64,000 bases of DNA. It comes from Amycolatopsis australiensis (GTDB taxonomy: Bacteria; Actinomycetota; Actinomycetes; Mycobacteriales; Pseudonocardiaceae). Location: the NCBI RefSeq assembly GCF_900119165.1, contig NZ_FPJG01000006.1, forward strand, positions 6,138,001 through 6,202,000. The letters are read 5' to 3'. Below are positions 1 through 7,901 of the stretch, one piece after another (within the stretch, counting starts at the first letter, position 1; each line of letters starts with the position of its first letter). A program made the position numbers and the translations under genes. The notes beneath the pieces were generated by a model. The model made no database searches. It was not told the origin of the DNA and saw only the letters and a program-made list of their open reading frames with translations.

Positions 1-17
1 ATAGCACCGGCTGCAGG

Positions 18-46
18 TTGTTTCAAGTGCCTGTCCGACATAATGT
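18..46 (+). promoter_or_regulatory. Promoter of the first gene
   Basis: TTGTTT at 18-23 and TAATGT at 41-46 are separated by 17 bases. Transcription would start about seven bases after the -10 box, at the GTG at 53, so the mRNA is probably leaderless. This is a sequence match only. Confidence 0.45.
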
Positions 47-52
47 GAAGCC

Positions 53-370
53 GTGGCGGACATGAGCAAACTGGACGACGACGACTACCCCACTTACACC
101 ACCGGCCAGGTCGCGGCCGTGCTCGGCGTCCAGGAAGCGTTCCTGCGCAGCCTCGACACGGCGGGCCTGGTCTCCCCGCACCGCTCCGGCGGCGGCCACC
201 GCCGCTACACCCGCCGCCAGCTCGGCCTGGTGGTGCGCGTGCGCGAGCACCTGGACCACGGCCACACGCTCGCCGCCGCCGCGCGGATCATCGGCCTGGA
301 GGACGAGCTGACCGCGGCGCACGCGGAGATCGCCGAGCTGCGCGCCGAGGTCGCCCGGCTCAGCGGATGA
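53..370 (+). CDS. MerR-type small DNA-binding protein
   Basis: A 105-residue protein with a MerR-like helix-turn-helix in its first half (TTGQVAAVLGV, then GGGHRRYTRRQ as the wing). It ends in a short coiled coil rich in Glu, Ala and Leu (about 82-104). MerR proteins bind DNA as dimers, and no ligand-binding domain is present here, so it resembles the small HTH-plus-coiled-coil regulators common in actinomycetes. The GTG at 53 is preferred because it coincides with the predicted transcription start; the ATG at 62 is the alternative. The last 64 bases of the gene are repeated three more times downstream. The target genes are unknown. Confidence 0.75.
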   Translation: MADMSKLDDDDYPTYTTGQVAAVLGVQEAFLRSLDTAGLVSPHRSGGGHRRYTRRQLGLVVRVREHLDHGHTLAAAARIIGLEDELTAAHAEIAELRAEVARLSG

Positions 371-619
371 CCCGGGCCGGTCGAAGCCCTGCGGACGTGC
401 TGACCGCGGCACACGCGGGAGACCGCCGAGCTCGGCGCCGAGGTCCCCTCGGCTCAGCGGATGACCAGGCCGATCGAGACCCGCGGGCCCCGGCCTGGGC
501 GCCGAGGTCGCCCGGCTCAGCGGATGACCAGGCCGGTCGAGACCTCGCGGACAGGCTGACCGCGCCACACGCGCGAGACCCGAGCTAGGCGCCCCAGTCC
601 CCCGGCTCAGCGGATGACC
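307..619 (+). repeat. Degenerate tandem repeat seeded by a gene 3' end
   Basis: The unit is about 92 bases. Copy 1 (307-372) is the coding 3' end and stop codon of the MerR-like gene. Copy 2 is 399-466, copy 3 (truncated) is about 495-529, and copy 4 is 555-619. Each copy ends in a version of GGCTCAGCGGATGACC, and copies are joined by spacers resembling AGGCCGGTCGAGACC. The copies differ by substitutions and small indels. No convincing separate gene lies between 371 and 769. Confidence 0.8.
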
Positions 620-769
620 GGGCTGGGCCTGCCGCCTTGGCCGCCGAAGGCCGCCCGGCGCGCGGACCGGCCGGCGCGCGCCACCTGGCCACCGTCGACC
701 GCGCGCACGCCCGCCCGGTCCCGGCGAGTCGCGCGAGCCGTGCTGCCGGCCGGGCAGGGGGATGCCACA

Positions 770-1246
770 GTGGAGCCCGTGGATCGATCCCGCGAGCAGC
801 CCGCCCCCGACGGGGCGGCGGCCGTGGCGAGCCTCGCCGAGCTGTTCGAGGCCGTGCTCGAAAGCGTGCGGGACGTGTCACCGCGGCCGCTTTCGGTGTC
901 GCAGCTGCGGGCCGTGGTCGCGCTCGACCGCCACGACGGGGTCAACCTGCGGGAACTCGCCGAGCAGCTCGACTCGACGCCGCCGCTGGTCAGCCGGCTC
1001 TGCGACCGGCTGGAGGCCGTGGGGTTCCTCGAGCGCCTGCCCAGCGCGCGCAGCCGGCGGGAGCTCACGCTGCGCCTGTCCGACCGCGGCCGCGCCTACC
1101 TGCGTGACCTGCGGGCCCGGCGCCGGGAACGCGTCCAGACGCTGCTGGCGAAGATGAGCCCGGCCGGCCGGGCCGCGCTCAGCGCCGGCCTGCGGGAGTA
1201 CCGGGACCTCGCCGACGCCGACGGTGACCCGCCCGGAACGCGGTGA
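770..1246 (+). CDS. MarR-family transcriptional regulator
   Basis: A 158-residue winged-helix regulator. The HTH lies around residues 45-90 (NLRELAEQLDSTPPLVSRLC, with the conserved recognition-helix pattern), followed by the wing (LPSARSRRELTLRLSDRG) and a C-terminal dimerisation helix. MarR proteins usually repress efflux or stress genes and release DNA on binding small phenolic ligands. The open frame runs back to 614, but the upstream part is Pro/Arg-rich and lies in repeat-derived DNA. The GTG at 770 has an AGGGGG ribosome-binding site about nine bases upstream, so it is chosen. Targets cannot be assigned. Confidence 0.8.
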   Translation: MEPVDRSREQPAPDGAAAVASLAELFEAVLESVRDVSPRPLSVSQLRAVVALDRHDGVNLRELAEQLDSTPPLVSRLCDRLEAVGFLERLPSARSRRELTLRLSDRGRAYLRDLRARRRERVQTLLAKMSPAGRAALSAGLREYRDLADADGDPPGTR

Positions 1247-1255
1247 GCCGGCGCG

Positions 1256-1636
1256 TCACGAGGCGAACGGGACCTCCGCCCACACCGTCTTGCCGCCGTC
1301 GGGCCGGTGGAAGTGCCCGCGCCGGCCGGCGCACGCCGCCACCAGCGTGAGCCCGGTCCCGGTCGGCGCGACGTCGGGGGCGACCGGGTCGAACCACGCC
1401 GACCCACCGGAGTCCTCCACCCCGATCCACACCGCCGCGTCGGCGCGGACCAGCAGCGCCCGCAGCGGCCCGGCCGCGTGCCGGACCGCGTTGGCCGCCA
1501 GCTCGCCCGCGATCAGCACGACGTCCGCGACGACCTCGGCCGGGACGTCGCCGCCGGCCAGCCGCTCGCGCACCCACGACCGCACGAGCCCCACCTGCGC
1601 CGGCTCGGCGTCGAACTCGAAACTTCCCCGCGTCAC
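1256..1636 (-). CDS. RsbW-like ATP-binding protein (HATPase_c)
   Basis: A 126-residue GHKL-fold protein with the N box (ELAANAVRHA, about 45-54), the G1 box (VEDSG, about 73-77) and the G2 box (GTGLTLV, about 93-99). Stand-alone proteins of this type in actinomycetes act as anti-sigma serine kinases or as partners of STAS proteins. A STAS protein is encoded 25 kb away, but pairing is not implied. The GTG at 1636 is preceded by GGGGGAGG at good spacing. The frame continues to 1816, but the added part has no family features. It converges with the MarR gene, with nine bases between the stop codons. Confidence 0.8.
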   Translation of the reverse strand: MTRGSFEFDAEPAQVGLVRSWVRERLAGGDVPAEVVADVVLIAGELAANAVRHAAGPLRALLVRADAAVWIGVEDSGGSAWFDPVAPDVAPTGTGLTLVAACAGRRGHFHRPDGGKTVWAEVPFAS

Positions 1637-1830
1637 CTTCGGTACCTCCCCCGGACGGCCCGGGAACAGGATTTCCCAACCGGGGCCGTGATCACACCCG
1701 CAGTAGCACGAATGGACGCATCCCGGCTGCCACTGGCCGGGTAGTCCCCGCAGATCGGCCGCCGGTGTTGTTACACATTGCCTCCGGCGCGCGACACCAC
1801 TGTGGAACGTAGCCACGGAAAGCGGGGTCG

Positions 1831-2082
1831 ATGACGGGCGAACGGCAGGTGCGGCTGCAGCTGGGCACCCGTGCGGTCTCGGTCCCCGCCGGGCACGGCC
1901 ACGAGATACTCGAGTACGCCGGCGTGACGGTCGAGCGCGTGGAGGACGGGGAACCCGTCGACCGGACCTGGGTGCCGGTCGGGTCGTGCCCCACCTACGC
2001 CGACGACGAGGCGCTCATCCAGGCCTGGCACGAGGCGCTGCGGTGGAGCGACGGGCGCGTGACGCGCCACGACCCCACGTAA
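1831..2082 (+). CDS. Small protein of unknown function
   Basis: An 83-residue acidic soluble protein without signal peptide or membrane segment. I do not recognise a family. The N-terminal half looks like beta strands (VRLQLGTRAVSVPAGHGHEI) and the C-terminal half contains a helix rich in Ala, Leu and Trp. The ATG follows AAAGCGGGG, an acceptable ribosome-binding site. It is divergent from the RsbW-like gene, with 194 bases between the starts. Codon use is typical of the window, which supports it being a real gene. Confidence 0.6.
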   Translation: MTGERQVRLQLGTRAVSVPAGHGHEILEYAGVTVERVEDGEPVDRTWVPVGSCPTYADDEALIQAWHEALRWSDGRVTRHDPT

Positions 2083-2148
2083 CGCAGGACGGCCGGTCCC
2101 GGCTCGCCCGTTTGCGGTTTCCGCGCACTTCCGGCCGGGTCTTCGCGA

Positions 2149-3036
2149 TCATCCGGCCGCTCCGGCGCGGCGGGTCAGGCCGAACCGGTCCGCGAAGGCC
2201 GCCAGCTCGTCGCGCCGGGCCGCCGGGTCCGCGCTCGACGGGCTGACCACGACCCGGTCCACGCCCTCCGCCGCGAGGCGTCCGGCGTCCGCTTCGGACA
2301 TCGCGATCGAGCCCCACCGGGTGTACTGCAGGGCTTCCGGGTCCCGGCCCGCTTCACTCGCGGCCGTCCGGGCGAGGTCGAGCTGCCGTCGGCGCTCGTC
2401 CGGGGTCAGCAGGCCGCCGGGGAAATAGCCGTCCCCGCGCCGCCCGGCCCGGCGCGCCGCGGCCGGGCTCGCCCCGCCGACGTGGATCGGCAGCCGGCCG
2501 GAGGGCTTCGGGAAGCTGCACACGTCGTCGAAGGCGAAGAACTCCCCAGCGTGGCTCACGCCGTCCGCGCCGCCGGCAAAGAGCAGCCGCAGGACGTCGA
2601 TCGCCTCGTCGGCCCGCCTGCCCCGGCTGCCGAAGGCGACCCCGGCCGCCGCGGCCTCGCCGGGCAGCGCCCCGACGCCGACGGTCAGCAGCCGCAGGCG
2701 CCCGCCGGAGAGCAGGTCGACCGTCGCGAGCCGCTTGGCGAGCAGCACCGGGTGGTGGTACGGCAGCAGCAGGACGCCGGTGCCGAGCAGCAGCCGCCGC
2801 GTCCCGGCGGCGACGAAGCTCAGGCAGTCGAGCGGGTCGCCGTAGGGCAGCGCCGGGTCCAGCTCCATCGCCCCGATCTTCGCCCCGGGGTACAGCGCGA
2901 CGTGCTCCGGCAGGTACAGCGACTCGAAGCCGAGGTCTTCGGCGTCCCGCGCGAAGCGCATGAGCGTGTCAGGGTGCACGCCGAAATGGGGCGTGCTGTA
3001 GCTGATTCCGAATTCCACGCGGGCGACGCTAGACAT
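2149..3036 (-). CDS. LLM-class F420/flavin-dependent oxidoreductase
   Basis: A 295-residue TIM-barrel enzyme of the luciferase-like monooxygenase family. The start EFGISYSTPHFG, the motif GFESLYLPEHV, the GTGVLLLPYHHP segment and RLATVDLLSGGRL are characteristic of actinobacterial F420-dependent oxidoreductases. These cytoplasmic enzymes transfer hydride between F420H2 and a substrate that cannot be predicted here. The ATG at 3036 gives MSSVARVEFG; the GTG at 3018 is the alternative, and neither has a strong ribosome-binding site. The frame extends upstream to 3519 but there it is only antisense to the next gene. It is divergent from the gene at 3115. Confidence 0.85.
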   Translation of the reverse strand: MSSVARVEFGISYSTPHFGVHPDTLMRFARDAEDLGFESLYLPEHVALYPGAKIGAMELDPALPYGDPLDCLSFVAAGTRRLLLGTGVLLLPYHHPVLLAKRLATVDLLSGGRLRLLTVGVGALPGEAAAAGVAFGSRGRRADEAIDVLRLLFAGGADGVSHAGEFFAFDDVCSFPKPSGRLPIHVGGASPAAARRAGRRGDGYFPGGLLTPDERRRQLDLARTAASEAGRDPEALQYTRWGSIAMSEADAGRLAAEGVDRVVVSPSSADPAARRDELAAFADRFGLTRRAGAAG

Positions 3037-3114
3037 CGACGTCCGCGTCAAGGCAACACGGCGCCGTCGGGAGGTCACCCAATCGTGACAGACCGGCTGG
3101 GCCACACTGGGACC

Positions 3115-3561
3115 ATGACCGCGACGCCGACCGAGCTGCTCATCGCCCGCCAGCTGGAGGTCCACGACCACGTGCTGGCGCGCGGCTGGCGGCTCGACGG
3201 GGACACCGGTCCCGGCGACGCCGGGTTCCTCGACGACGCCACGGCGGGCTGGTCCTACCCGGCCAGCTTCGGCGGCGCGCGCACCAACACGGTCGCCGAC
3301 GCCACCCCCGTGCTCCTGCACTGCTACTTCACCTTCGGCGACGAGGGCGACGTGGTCTTCGCGGTCGTCCCGGCGGGCAACCTCCGCGGCAGCGGCTGCC
3401 CGGTGCACGACACGCGCGAGCGCCGGTTCCCGCTCACCGAAGCGGGCCGGGTGGACCTGGTCACGCTCACGACGGTGCTGGACGAGCTGGAGCCGCGGGC
3501 CCGCGCCCACGACGTCCACGCTCTGGTCGAGTGCCTGTACTTCGGCCCCTGCACCCGCTGA
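3115..3561 (+). CDS. Conserved-looking hypothetical protein
   Basis: A 148-residue soluble protein I do not recognise. It begins with a helical segment (ELLIARQLEVHDHVLARGW) followed by alternating strands, including LLHCYFTFGDEGDVVFAVVP, and a C-terminal VECLYFGPC. There is no signal peptide. The ATG at 3115 is 78 bases from the divergent oxidoreductase start, so the two may share a control region. The frame runs back to 2482, but that part is antisense to the oxidoreductase and is excluded. Confidence 0.6.
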   Translation: MTATPTELLIARQLEVHDHVLARGWRLDGDTGPGDAGFLDDATAGWSYPASFGGARTNTVADATPVLLHCYFTFGDEGDVVFAVVPAGNLRGSGCPVHDTRERRFPLTEAGRVDLVTLTTVLDELEPRARAHDVHALVECLYFGPCTR

Positions 3562-3603
3562 CCCGCGCTCGCACCGTCACCGTCCGACCGCACAACGTAG
3601 TCC

Positions 3604-3632
3604 TTGACGCGCGTGCCGCGGCCTCCTTAGGT
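3604..3632 (+). promoter_or_regulatory. Promoter of the sialidase gene
   Basis: TTGACG at 3604-3609 and TTAGGT at 3627-3632 are separated by exactly 17 bases, a good match to housekeeping actinobacterial promoters. The expected start of transcription is near 3639, immediately upstream of an inverted repeat. Confidence 0.6.
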
Positions 3633-3642
3633 TGTCGAGACA

Positions 3643-3668
3643 TAGGACGTCAGACATCCCATGTCCTA
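3643..3668. promoter_or_regulatory. Operator-like inverted repeat before sialidase
   Basis: TAGGACGT (3643-3650) is mirrored by ATGTCCTA (3661-3668), with one mismatch and ten bases between. It lies just after the predicted transcription start and before the ribosome-binding site, where a bound repressor would block transcription. The repressor is not identified in this window. Confidence 0.5.
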
Positions 3669-3691
3669 CCTCGACGAGGAGGTCGAACCCG

Positions 3692-4891
3692 GTGTCCCCG
3701 ATTCGCAGGTTCAGCACCGTTCTCCTGGCCGCCGCCACGCTCGGGCTGCCGTTCACCCCCGCCGCCACCGCCGCCACTCCCGGCTGCGCTTCCTCCGTGC
3801 CGTTCACCTCGGGCGCCGACGGCTACCACACCTTCCGCATCCCCGCGGTGGTCCGCGCCGGCGACGGGGCGCTCGTCGCGTTCGCCGAGGGGCGGCGGGA
3901 CTCCGCCGGGGACTCCGGAGCCATCCAGACCGTGTCCCGCACCTCCCGCGACGGCGGCTGCACCTGGGGCCCGCTGTCGGTGGTGGACAGCAACGGCGAC
4001 GCCACCGCCGGCAACCCCACGCCGGTCCTCGCACGGGACGGGTCGCTCGTGCTGCTGACCGTCCACAACGGACCGGTGTCGGAGAAGCAGATCATGACCG
4101 GGCAGGTGTCCGATCAGGACAGCCGCCGGGTGTTCGTCCTGCGCAGCCGCGACGACGGGCGCACCTGGAGCGCCGCGCGCGACATCACCGCCGACACGAA
4201 GCTGCCGGCCTGGCGGTGGTACGCCACCGGTCCCGGGCACGCGACGCTGCTGCAGCACGGCCCGCACGCGGGCCGGATCGTCGTGCCGGCCAACCACTCC
4301 AGCGCCCCGCCCCCCGGCTCGCCCGACGCCGGCACCGAGGCGAAGTACTACGGCGGCCACGACCTGTACAGCGACGACGACGGCCGCACCTGGCACCTCG
4401 GCTTCACCGACGACCGCACCGACGGCGTCGTCGCCGCGAACGAGACGACGGCGACCGAACTGCCCGACGGCACCCTCTACTTCTCCAGCCGCAACCAGGG
4501 TTCCGCCGCCGAGCACCGCGTCGACGGCTACAGCACCGACGGCGGCGAGACGCTCGTGCGGCCGTACCGGGTGCAGCCGTCGCTGTCCGGGCCGAAGGTC
4601 GAGGGCAGCGTGCTGCAGACGACGATCCCCTGGCTGCTGGTGTACTCCGGCCCGGCGGACCCGGCCACGCGCAAGACGATGCAGCTGCGGCTGAGCACCG
4701 ACCGCGGGCGCACCTGGCGGCCGGGCCCGGTCGCCGCCGCCGGACCGGCGGCCTACTCCGACCTCGTCCAGGCCGGCCCCGGCAGGGTCGGGCTGCTGTA
4801 CGAGACCGGCACGGCCGGACCCTACGAGACCATCGTGTTCCGGCGGATCCCGCTGGGCAGCCTGGCTTCGGGCGGCCCGGGGAACGGCTGA
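3692..4891 (+). CDS. Secreted exo-alpha-sialidase (GH33-type)
   Basis: A 399-residue secreted neuraminidase that would release terminal sialic acids from glycoconjugates. Residues 1-28 form a signal peptide ending near ATAA. The arginine-containing FRIP motif is at 48-51. Asp-box repeats are visible as SRDGGCTW, SRDDGRTW, SDDDGRTW, STDGGETL and STDRGRTW, which mark the six-bladed propeller. A late LLYETG segment carries the expected nucleophile Tyr and its partner. The GTG at 3692 follows GAGGAGG at good spacing; the frame upstream to 3632 overlaps the promoter and is rejected. No sialic-acid catabolic genes are adjacent, so uptake would rely on genes elsewhere. Confidence 0.9.
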   Translation: MSPIRRFSTVLLAAATLGLPFTPAATAATPGCASSVPFTSGADGYHTFRIPAVVRAGDGALVAFAEGRRDSAGDSGAIQTVSRTSRDGGCTWGPLSVVDSNGDATAGNPTPVLARDGSLVLLTVHNGPVSEKQIMTGQVSDQDSRRVFVLRSRDDGRTWSAARDITADTKLPAWRWYATGPGHATLLQHGPHAGRIVVPANHSSAPPPGSPDAGTEAKYYGGHDLYSDDDGRTWHLGFTDDRTDGVVAANETTATELPDGTLYFSSRNQGSAAEHRVDGYSTDGGETLVRPYRVQPSLSGPKVEGSVLQTTIPWLLVYSGPADPATRKTMQLRLSTDRGRTWRPGPVAAAGPAAYSDLVQAGPGRVGLLYETGTAGPYETIVFRRIPLGSLASGGPGNG

Positions 4892-4964
4892 CCGGCACGA
4901 CGCCACCCGGCCGCGCCGGGCGGAGCGCCGCGATTGTCGGACCCGCCCGGTAACGTCCTGAGGC

Positions 4965-6956
4965 GTGGAAGCTCGCGAACGCATTCAGGAACTCGCCGAC
5001 CGCGTCGTCGTCCTCCGCGACGCCTACTACCGGGGCTCGCCGCTGGTGGCGGACGCGGAGTACGACGCGGTCGAAGACGAGCTGCGCGCCCTGATCGAGG
5101 CGAACCCGGACCTCGCGCCGGACCCGAACCCGCTCGAGCAGGTCGGCGCGCCCGCGGTGCTGCACGCGCCGATCCGGCACGCGCGGCCCATGCTGTCGCT
5201 GGAGAAGGCCACCAAGCCCGAGCAGGTCGAGGCGTTCTTCGCCCGCTTCCCCGGCCAGGCCGTCGTGGTCATGCCGAAGCTTGACGGCCTGTCCCTGTCC
5301 GTGGTCTACGAGAACGGCCGCCTGGCCAGGGCCGTCACCCGCGGGGACGGCACGACCGGCGACGACGTCACCGTGCTGGTCAAGGCCCTGACCGACGGGA
5401 TCCCGGACCGCGTCGGCGCGCCCGGCCGCGTCGAGGTGCGGGGCGAGGCCGTCATGCTGCGCTCCACCTTCGCCGCCTACAACACCGCGCACCCGGACAA
5501 GCCGCTGATCAACCCGCGCAACGCCGCCGCCGGCACCCTGCGGGCCAAGGACCCGGCGACCGTCGCCGAGCGGCGGCTGCGGTTCTTCGCCTTCGACCTG
5601 GACACCGACCCCGACAGCGCCGAAACCGATCTGGCCGCCGCGCTGGGCACGCTCGGGTTCACCGCCGCCGACATGCGCCGCTGCGCCGGCGCCGCCGAAG
5701 CCCAGGCGGTGATCGCCGAGATCGAACGGCAGCGCAACGACCTGGACTACGACCTCGACGGTGCCGTCCTGCGGCTGGCCGACCGCGACGCCTATGCCGC
5801 CGCCGGCACGCGGTCGAGCTCGCCGCGCGGAGCGCTCGCCTACAAGTTCGCCGCCGAGGAGAAGACGACCGTGCTGGCCGACGTGGTCTGGGACGTCGGC
5901 AAGACCGGCAAGATCGCCCCGGTCGCCTGGCTCGAGCCGGTGTTCGTCGGCGGCACCACCGTCACCCGCGCGACACTGGCCAACCAGGAGGTCATCCGCG
6001 CCCGCGGCATCAAGATCGGCGACACGGTCCTGGTGCGCCGCGCCGGTGACGTCATCCCGTTCGTCGCGGGCGTGCTCGACGCGTCCCGGCGCACCGGCGC
6101 CGAGCGGGACATCGTCCCGCCGACCACCTGCCCGTCGTGCGGGCAGCCGCTGACCGAGCAGGGCAACAGCCGGGAACTGTTCTGCACCAACGTCTCCTGC
6201 CCCGCCCAGACCGTGCGGCGGCTGATCCACTGGGCCTCGCGCGCCGCGGCCGACATCGACGCCATCGGCGGGGTGTGGATCGAACGGCTCGCCGAGTCCG
6301 GCGACCTCGAGCACCCGTCGGACTTCTACCGGCTGACGAAGGAGCGGCTGCTGGAGTTCGACCGCATCGGCGAGGTCTCGGCCACGCGCATGATCGAGTC
6401 GATCGAGCACAGCAAGTCCGTCGGGCTGCGCCGGGCGCTGATCGGGCTGGCGATCCCGATGGCGTCGGAAGGCACCGCCGCCCGCCTGTGCCGCGCGGGC
6501 TTCGGGTCGCTGGAAGAGGTCGCCGGCGCGGGGGTCGACGGGCTCGTCGCCGTCGAGGACATCGGGCCGAAGGTCGCCGCGTCGCTGATCGAGCACCTCA
6601 CCCGGCTGCGGCCGGAGCTGGAGCGGCTGCGGGAGCGGGGCGTGTCGCTGGACGTCCGCGAGGAAGACCTGCCGCCGGTCGTCGCGGCCGGCGCGCCCCT
6701 GGCCGGCAAGACCGTGGTCGTCACCGGCGCGATCAGCGACCCCCGCTCCGGCGAGAAGGTGCCCAGGCCGACCTTCCAGCGGCTCTGCGAGAAGGCCGGC
6801 GCGACCATCGCGTCGTCGGTGTCGGCGAGCACGGACCTGCTCATCACCGGCGCCGACGTCGGAGCCGCCAAGCTGACGAAGGCCGAGAAGCACGGCGTCG
6901 AGGTCGCCGACCAGAGCGAAATCTGGCCGCGGCTGATCGAAGCCGGGATCGTCTGA
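4965..6956 (+). CDS. ligA: NAD-dependent DNA ligase
   Basis: A 663-residue ligase that seals nicks using NAD+. Domain order is an Ia region (about 1-60), the adenylation domain with catalytic Lys105 in PKLDGLSLS, the motif RGDGTTGDDVT (about 126-136), the OB fold, a four-cysteine zinc finger (CPSC ... CTNVSC), helix-hairpin-helix repeats and a C-terminal BRCT domain (about 585-663). The usual C/E-x-K-x-DGLA pattern is altered here to MPKLDGLS, and the HhH region reads LIGLAIPMASEGTA rather than the common LGIRHVGE. This suggests a divergent paralogue rather than the essential copy. Whether another ligA exists lies outside the window. It stands alone, starting at GTG 4965. Confidence 0.9.
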   Translation: MEARERIQELADRVVVLRDAYYRGSPLVADAEYDAVEDELRALIEANPDLAPDPNPLEQVGAPAVLHAPIRHARPMLSLEKATKPEQVEAFFARFPGQAVVVMPKLDGLSLSVVYENGRLARAVTRGDGTTGDDVTVLVKALTDGIPDRVGAPGRVEVRGEAVMLRSTFAAYNTAHPDKPLINPRNAAAGTLRAKDPATVAERRLRFFAFDLDTDPDSAETDLAAALGTLGFTAADMRRCAGAAEAQAVIAEIERQRNDLDYDLDGAVLRLADRDAYAAAGTRSSSPRGALAYKFAAEEKTTVLADVVWDVGKTGKIAPVAWLEPVFVGGTTVTRATLANQEVIRARGIKIGDTVLVRRAGDVIPFVAGVLDASRRTGAERDIVPPTTCPSCGQPLTEQGNSRELFCTNVSCPAQTVRRLIHWASRAAADIDAIGGVWIERLAESGDLEHPSDFYRLTKERLLEFDRIGEVSATRMIESIEHSKSVGLRRALIGLAIPMASEGTAARLCRAGFGSLEEVAGAGVDGLVAVEDIGPKVAASLIEHLTRLRPELERLRERGVSLDVREEDLPPVVAAGAPLAGKTVVVTGAISDPRSGEKVPRPTFQRLCEKAGATIASSVSASTDLLITGADVGAAKLTKAEKHGVEVADQSEIWPRLIEAGIV

Positions 6957-7013
6957 ACCCGTGGCCCGTGAGATGCTGCGACCGCGCAGCAGGTGCGGAG
7001 AGAGGCGGAGCGC

Positions 7014-7406
7014 GTGACCACCTGGACCGAAGTGATCACCTATGTCCGGACGCGGTACGAGGTCCTGGAGGAGTCCGACGGCTGGCTCCGGTTCCGGCTG
7101 GAGGGCCCGGACTCCCGGACGCAGCAGGTCACCGCGCACCACGTGGAAGACCTGCACGGCGGCGCGTGGGTGGAGCTGTCTTCACCGGTCGGCTGGGCCG
7201 ACAAGATCGACCTGCGGCGCCTGCTGGAGCTGGCCGGCACCTCACCCGTCGGCGGCGCGGCGGTGGTCGACGGGGTGGCGCTGCTCAAGCACACGGTGCC
7301 GCTGGAGGACCTGAGCATCCAGCACGAGTTCGAACGCCCGCTGAAGGCGGTCGTCGCCCGGGCCGACGCCCTCGAACACGAGCTGACCAGCTCCGACGAG
7401 TTCTAG
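7014..7406 (+). CDS. YbjN/CesT-like small protein
   Basis: A 130-residue soluble acidic protein. The pattern of an N-terminal helix, a strand block (WLRFRLEGPDSRTQQVTAHH, WVELSSPVG) and C-terminal helices with HTVPLEDLSI resembles YbjN or type III secretion chaperone-like domains, which are widespread as uncharacterised actinobacterial proteins. That assignment is tentative. The GTG at 7014 follows GAGAGGCGGAG; the frame back to 6993 adds only MRREAER. It lies 57 bases after the ligase gene on the same strand and ends at a strong hairpin. Confidence 0.6.
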   Translation: MTTWTEVITYVRTRYEVLEESDGWLRFRLEGPDSRTQQVTAHHVEDLHGGAWVELSSPVGWADKIDLRRLLELAGTSPVGGAAVVDGVALLKHTVPLEDLSIQHEFERPLKAVVARADALEHELTSSDEF

Positions 7407-7414
7407 TCCCGCGT

Positions 7415-7441
7415 GGGGCGCGGAGCCGGGCTCCGCGCCCC
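7415..7441. terminator. Hairpin between convergent genes
   Basis: GGGGCGCGGAG (7415-7425) pairs perfectly with CTCCGCGCCCC (7431-7441) around a five-base loop. There is no T-run, as is common for actinobacterial hairpins. It sits between the converging genes ending at 7406 and 7451 and could serve both. Confidence 0.65.
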
Positions 7442-7450
7442 GGCGCGGTC

Positions 7451-7693
7451 TCAGGAAACCGCCGGGCCCGACTGCGAGCTGCCGGACAGTTCCTTGAGGA
7501 ATTCGTGGCACTGCTTGGCGCGGGCGGAGTCCTCGTCCATCACGCGCCGGAAGAAGTCGGCGATGTCCTTGCGGCCCGCGTTGTCCGCGTCGCGGACGTA
7601 CTGGCCGTAGTCGTGCCCGGCCTTCAGCGCGTGGTACTGCACCGAAACCAGGTCGTAGGTCACGTCGTCGAAACCGGTCTCTCCGGTCGCCAT
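7451..7693 (-). CDS. Small helical protein, function unknown
   Basis: An 80-residue protein predicted to be almost entirely helical, with HALKAGHDYGQYVRDADNAG and a late DSARAKQCHEFLKEL. The arrangement of Asp, Glu and His hints at a ferritin-like or four-helix fold, but I cannot name the family. The ATG at 7693 is preceded by GGGAGG, a strong ribosome-binding site. It lies downstream of a tiny membrane ORF and the PhyH gene on the same strand, so co-transcription is possible. Confidence 0.65.
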   Translation of the reverse strand: MATGETGFDDVTYDLVSVQYHALKAGHDYGQYVRDADNAGRKDIADFFRRVMDEDSARAKQCHEFLKELSGSSQSGPAVS

Positions 7694-7718
7694 GTCCGTT
7701 CCTCCCTTCACCGGGACC

Positions 7719-7859
7719 CTAGAGATGCATCGCGAGCCAGAGCGCCATCCAGGCGAGGCACGCGAGCGCGCCGCCGACTCCGAACGCCAGCAGGACACGT
7801 CGCAAGCCCGCGACGACCCCGGCCCGGCCCGACATCTCGGTGATCCCTGCTTCAGCCAT
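7719..7859 (-). CDS. Tiny single-span membrane protein
   Basis: A 46-residue frame with an amphipathic N-terminus followed by one hydrophobic segment (about 22-44, VLLAFGVGGALACLAWMALW). The ATG at 7859 has AGGGGG only two bases away. The internal ATG at codon 9 has AGGGATCACCGAG upstream and may be the true start. It sits in the 208-base gap between the PhyH stop and the start of the 80-residue gene, in the same direction. There is no family assignment; support comes from the hydrophobic pattern and position. Confidence 0.4.
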   Translation of the reverse strand: MAEAGITEMSGRAGVVAGLRRVLLAFGVGGALACLAWMALWLAMHL

Positions 7860-7901
7860 GGCCCCCTGATGCCCGGGTCCGCGGCCGACAAACATCGGGA
7901 T

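Noticed and set aside
307..619. Tandem repeats considered as a CRISPR array
   Set aside because: Units are too long and degenerate, spacers are also repeated, no cas genes are present, and the first unit is a gene end.
2149..3519. A 456-residue version of the LLM oxidoreductase
   Set aside because: The extra 160 residues are antisense to the gene at 3115, and the family start EFGISY lies near 3018-3036.
4404..7157. A 917-codon open frame on the minus strand
   Set aside because: It is antisense to the sialidase end and the DNA ligase. Its composition is Arg/Gly/Ala/Pro-rich with no domain, as expected for a third-position-GC shadow.
7415..7441. Hairpin considered as a mobile-element end
   Set aside because: There is no transposase or target-site duplication; it sits exactly between convergent stops, as a terminator does.
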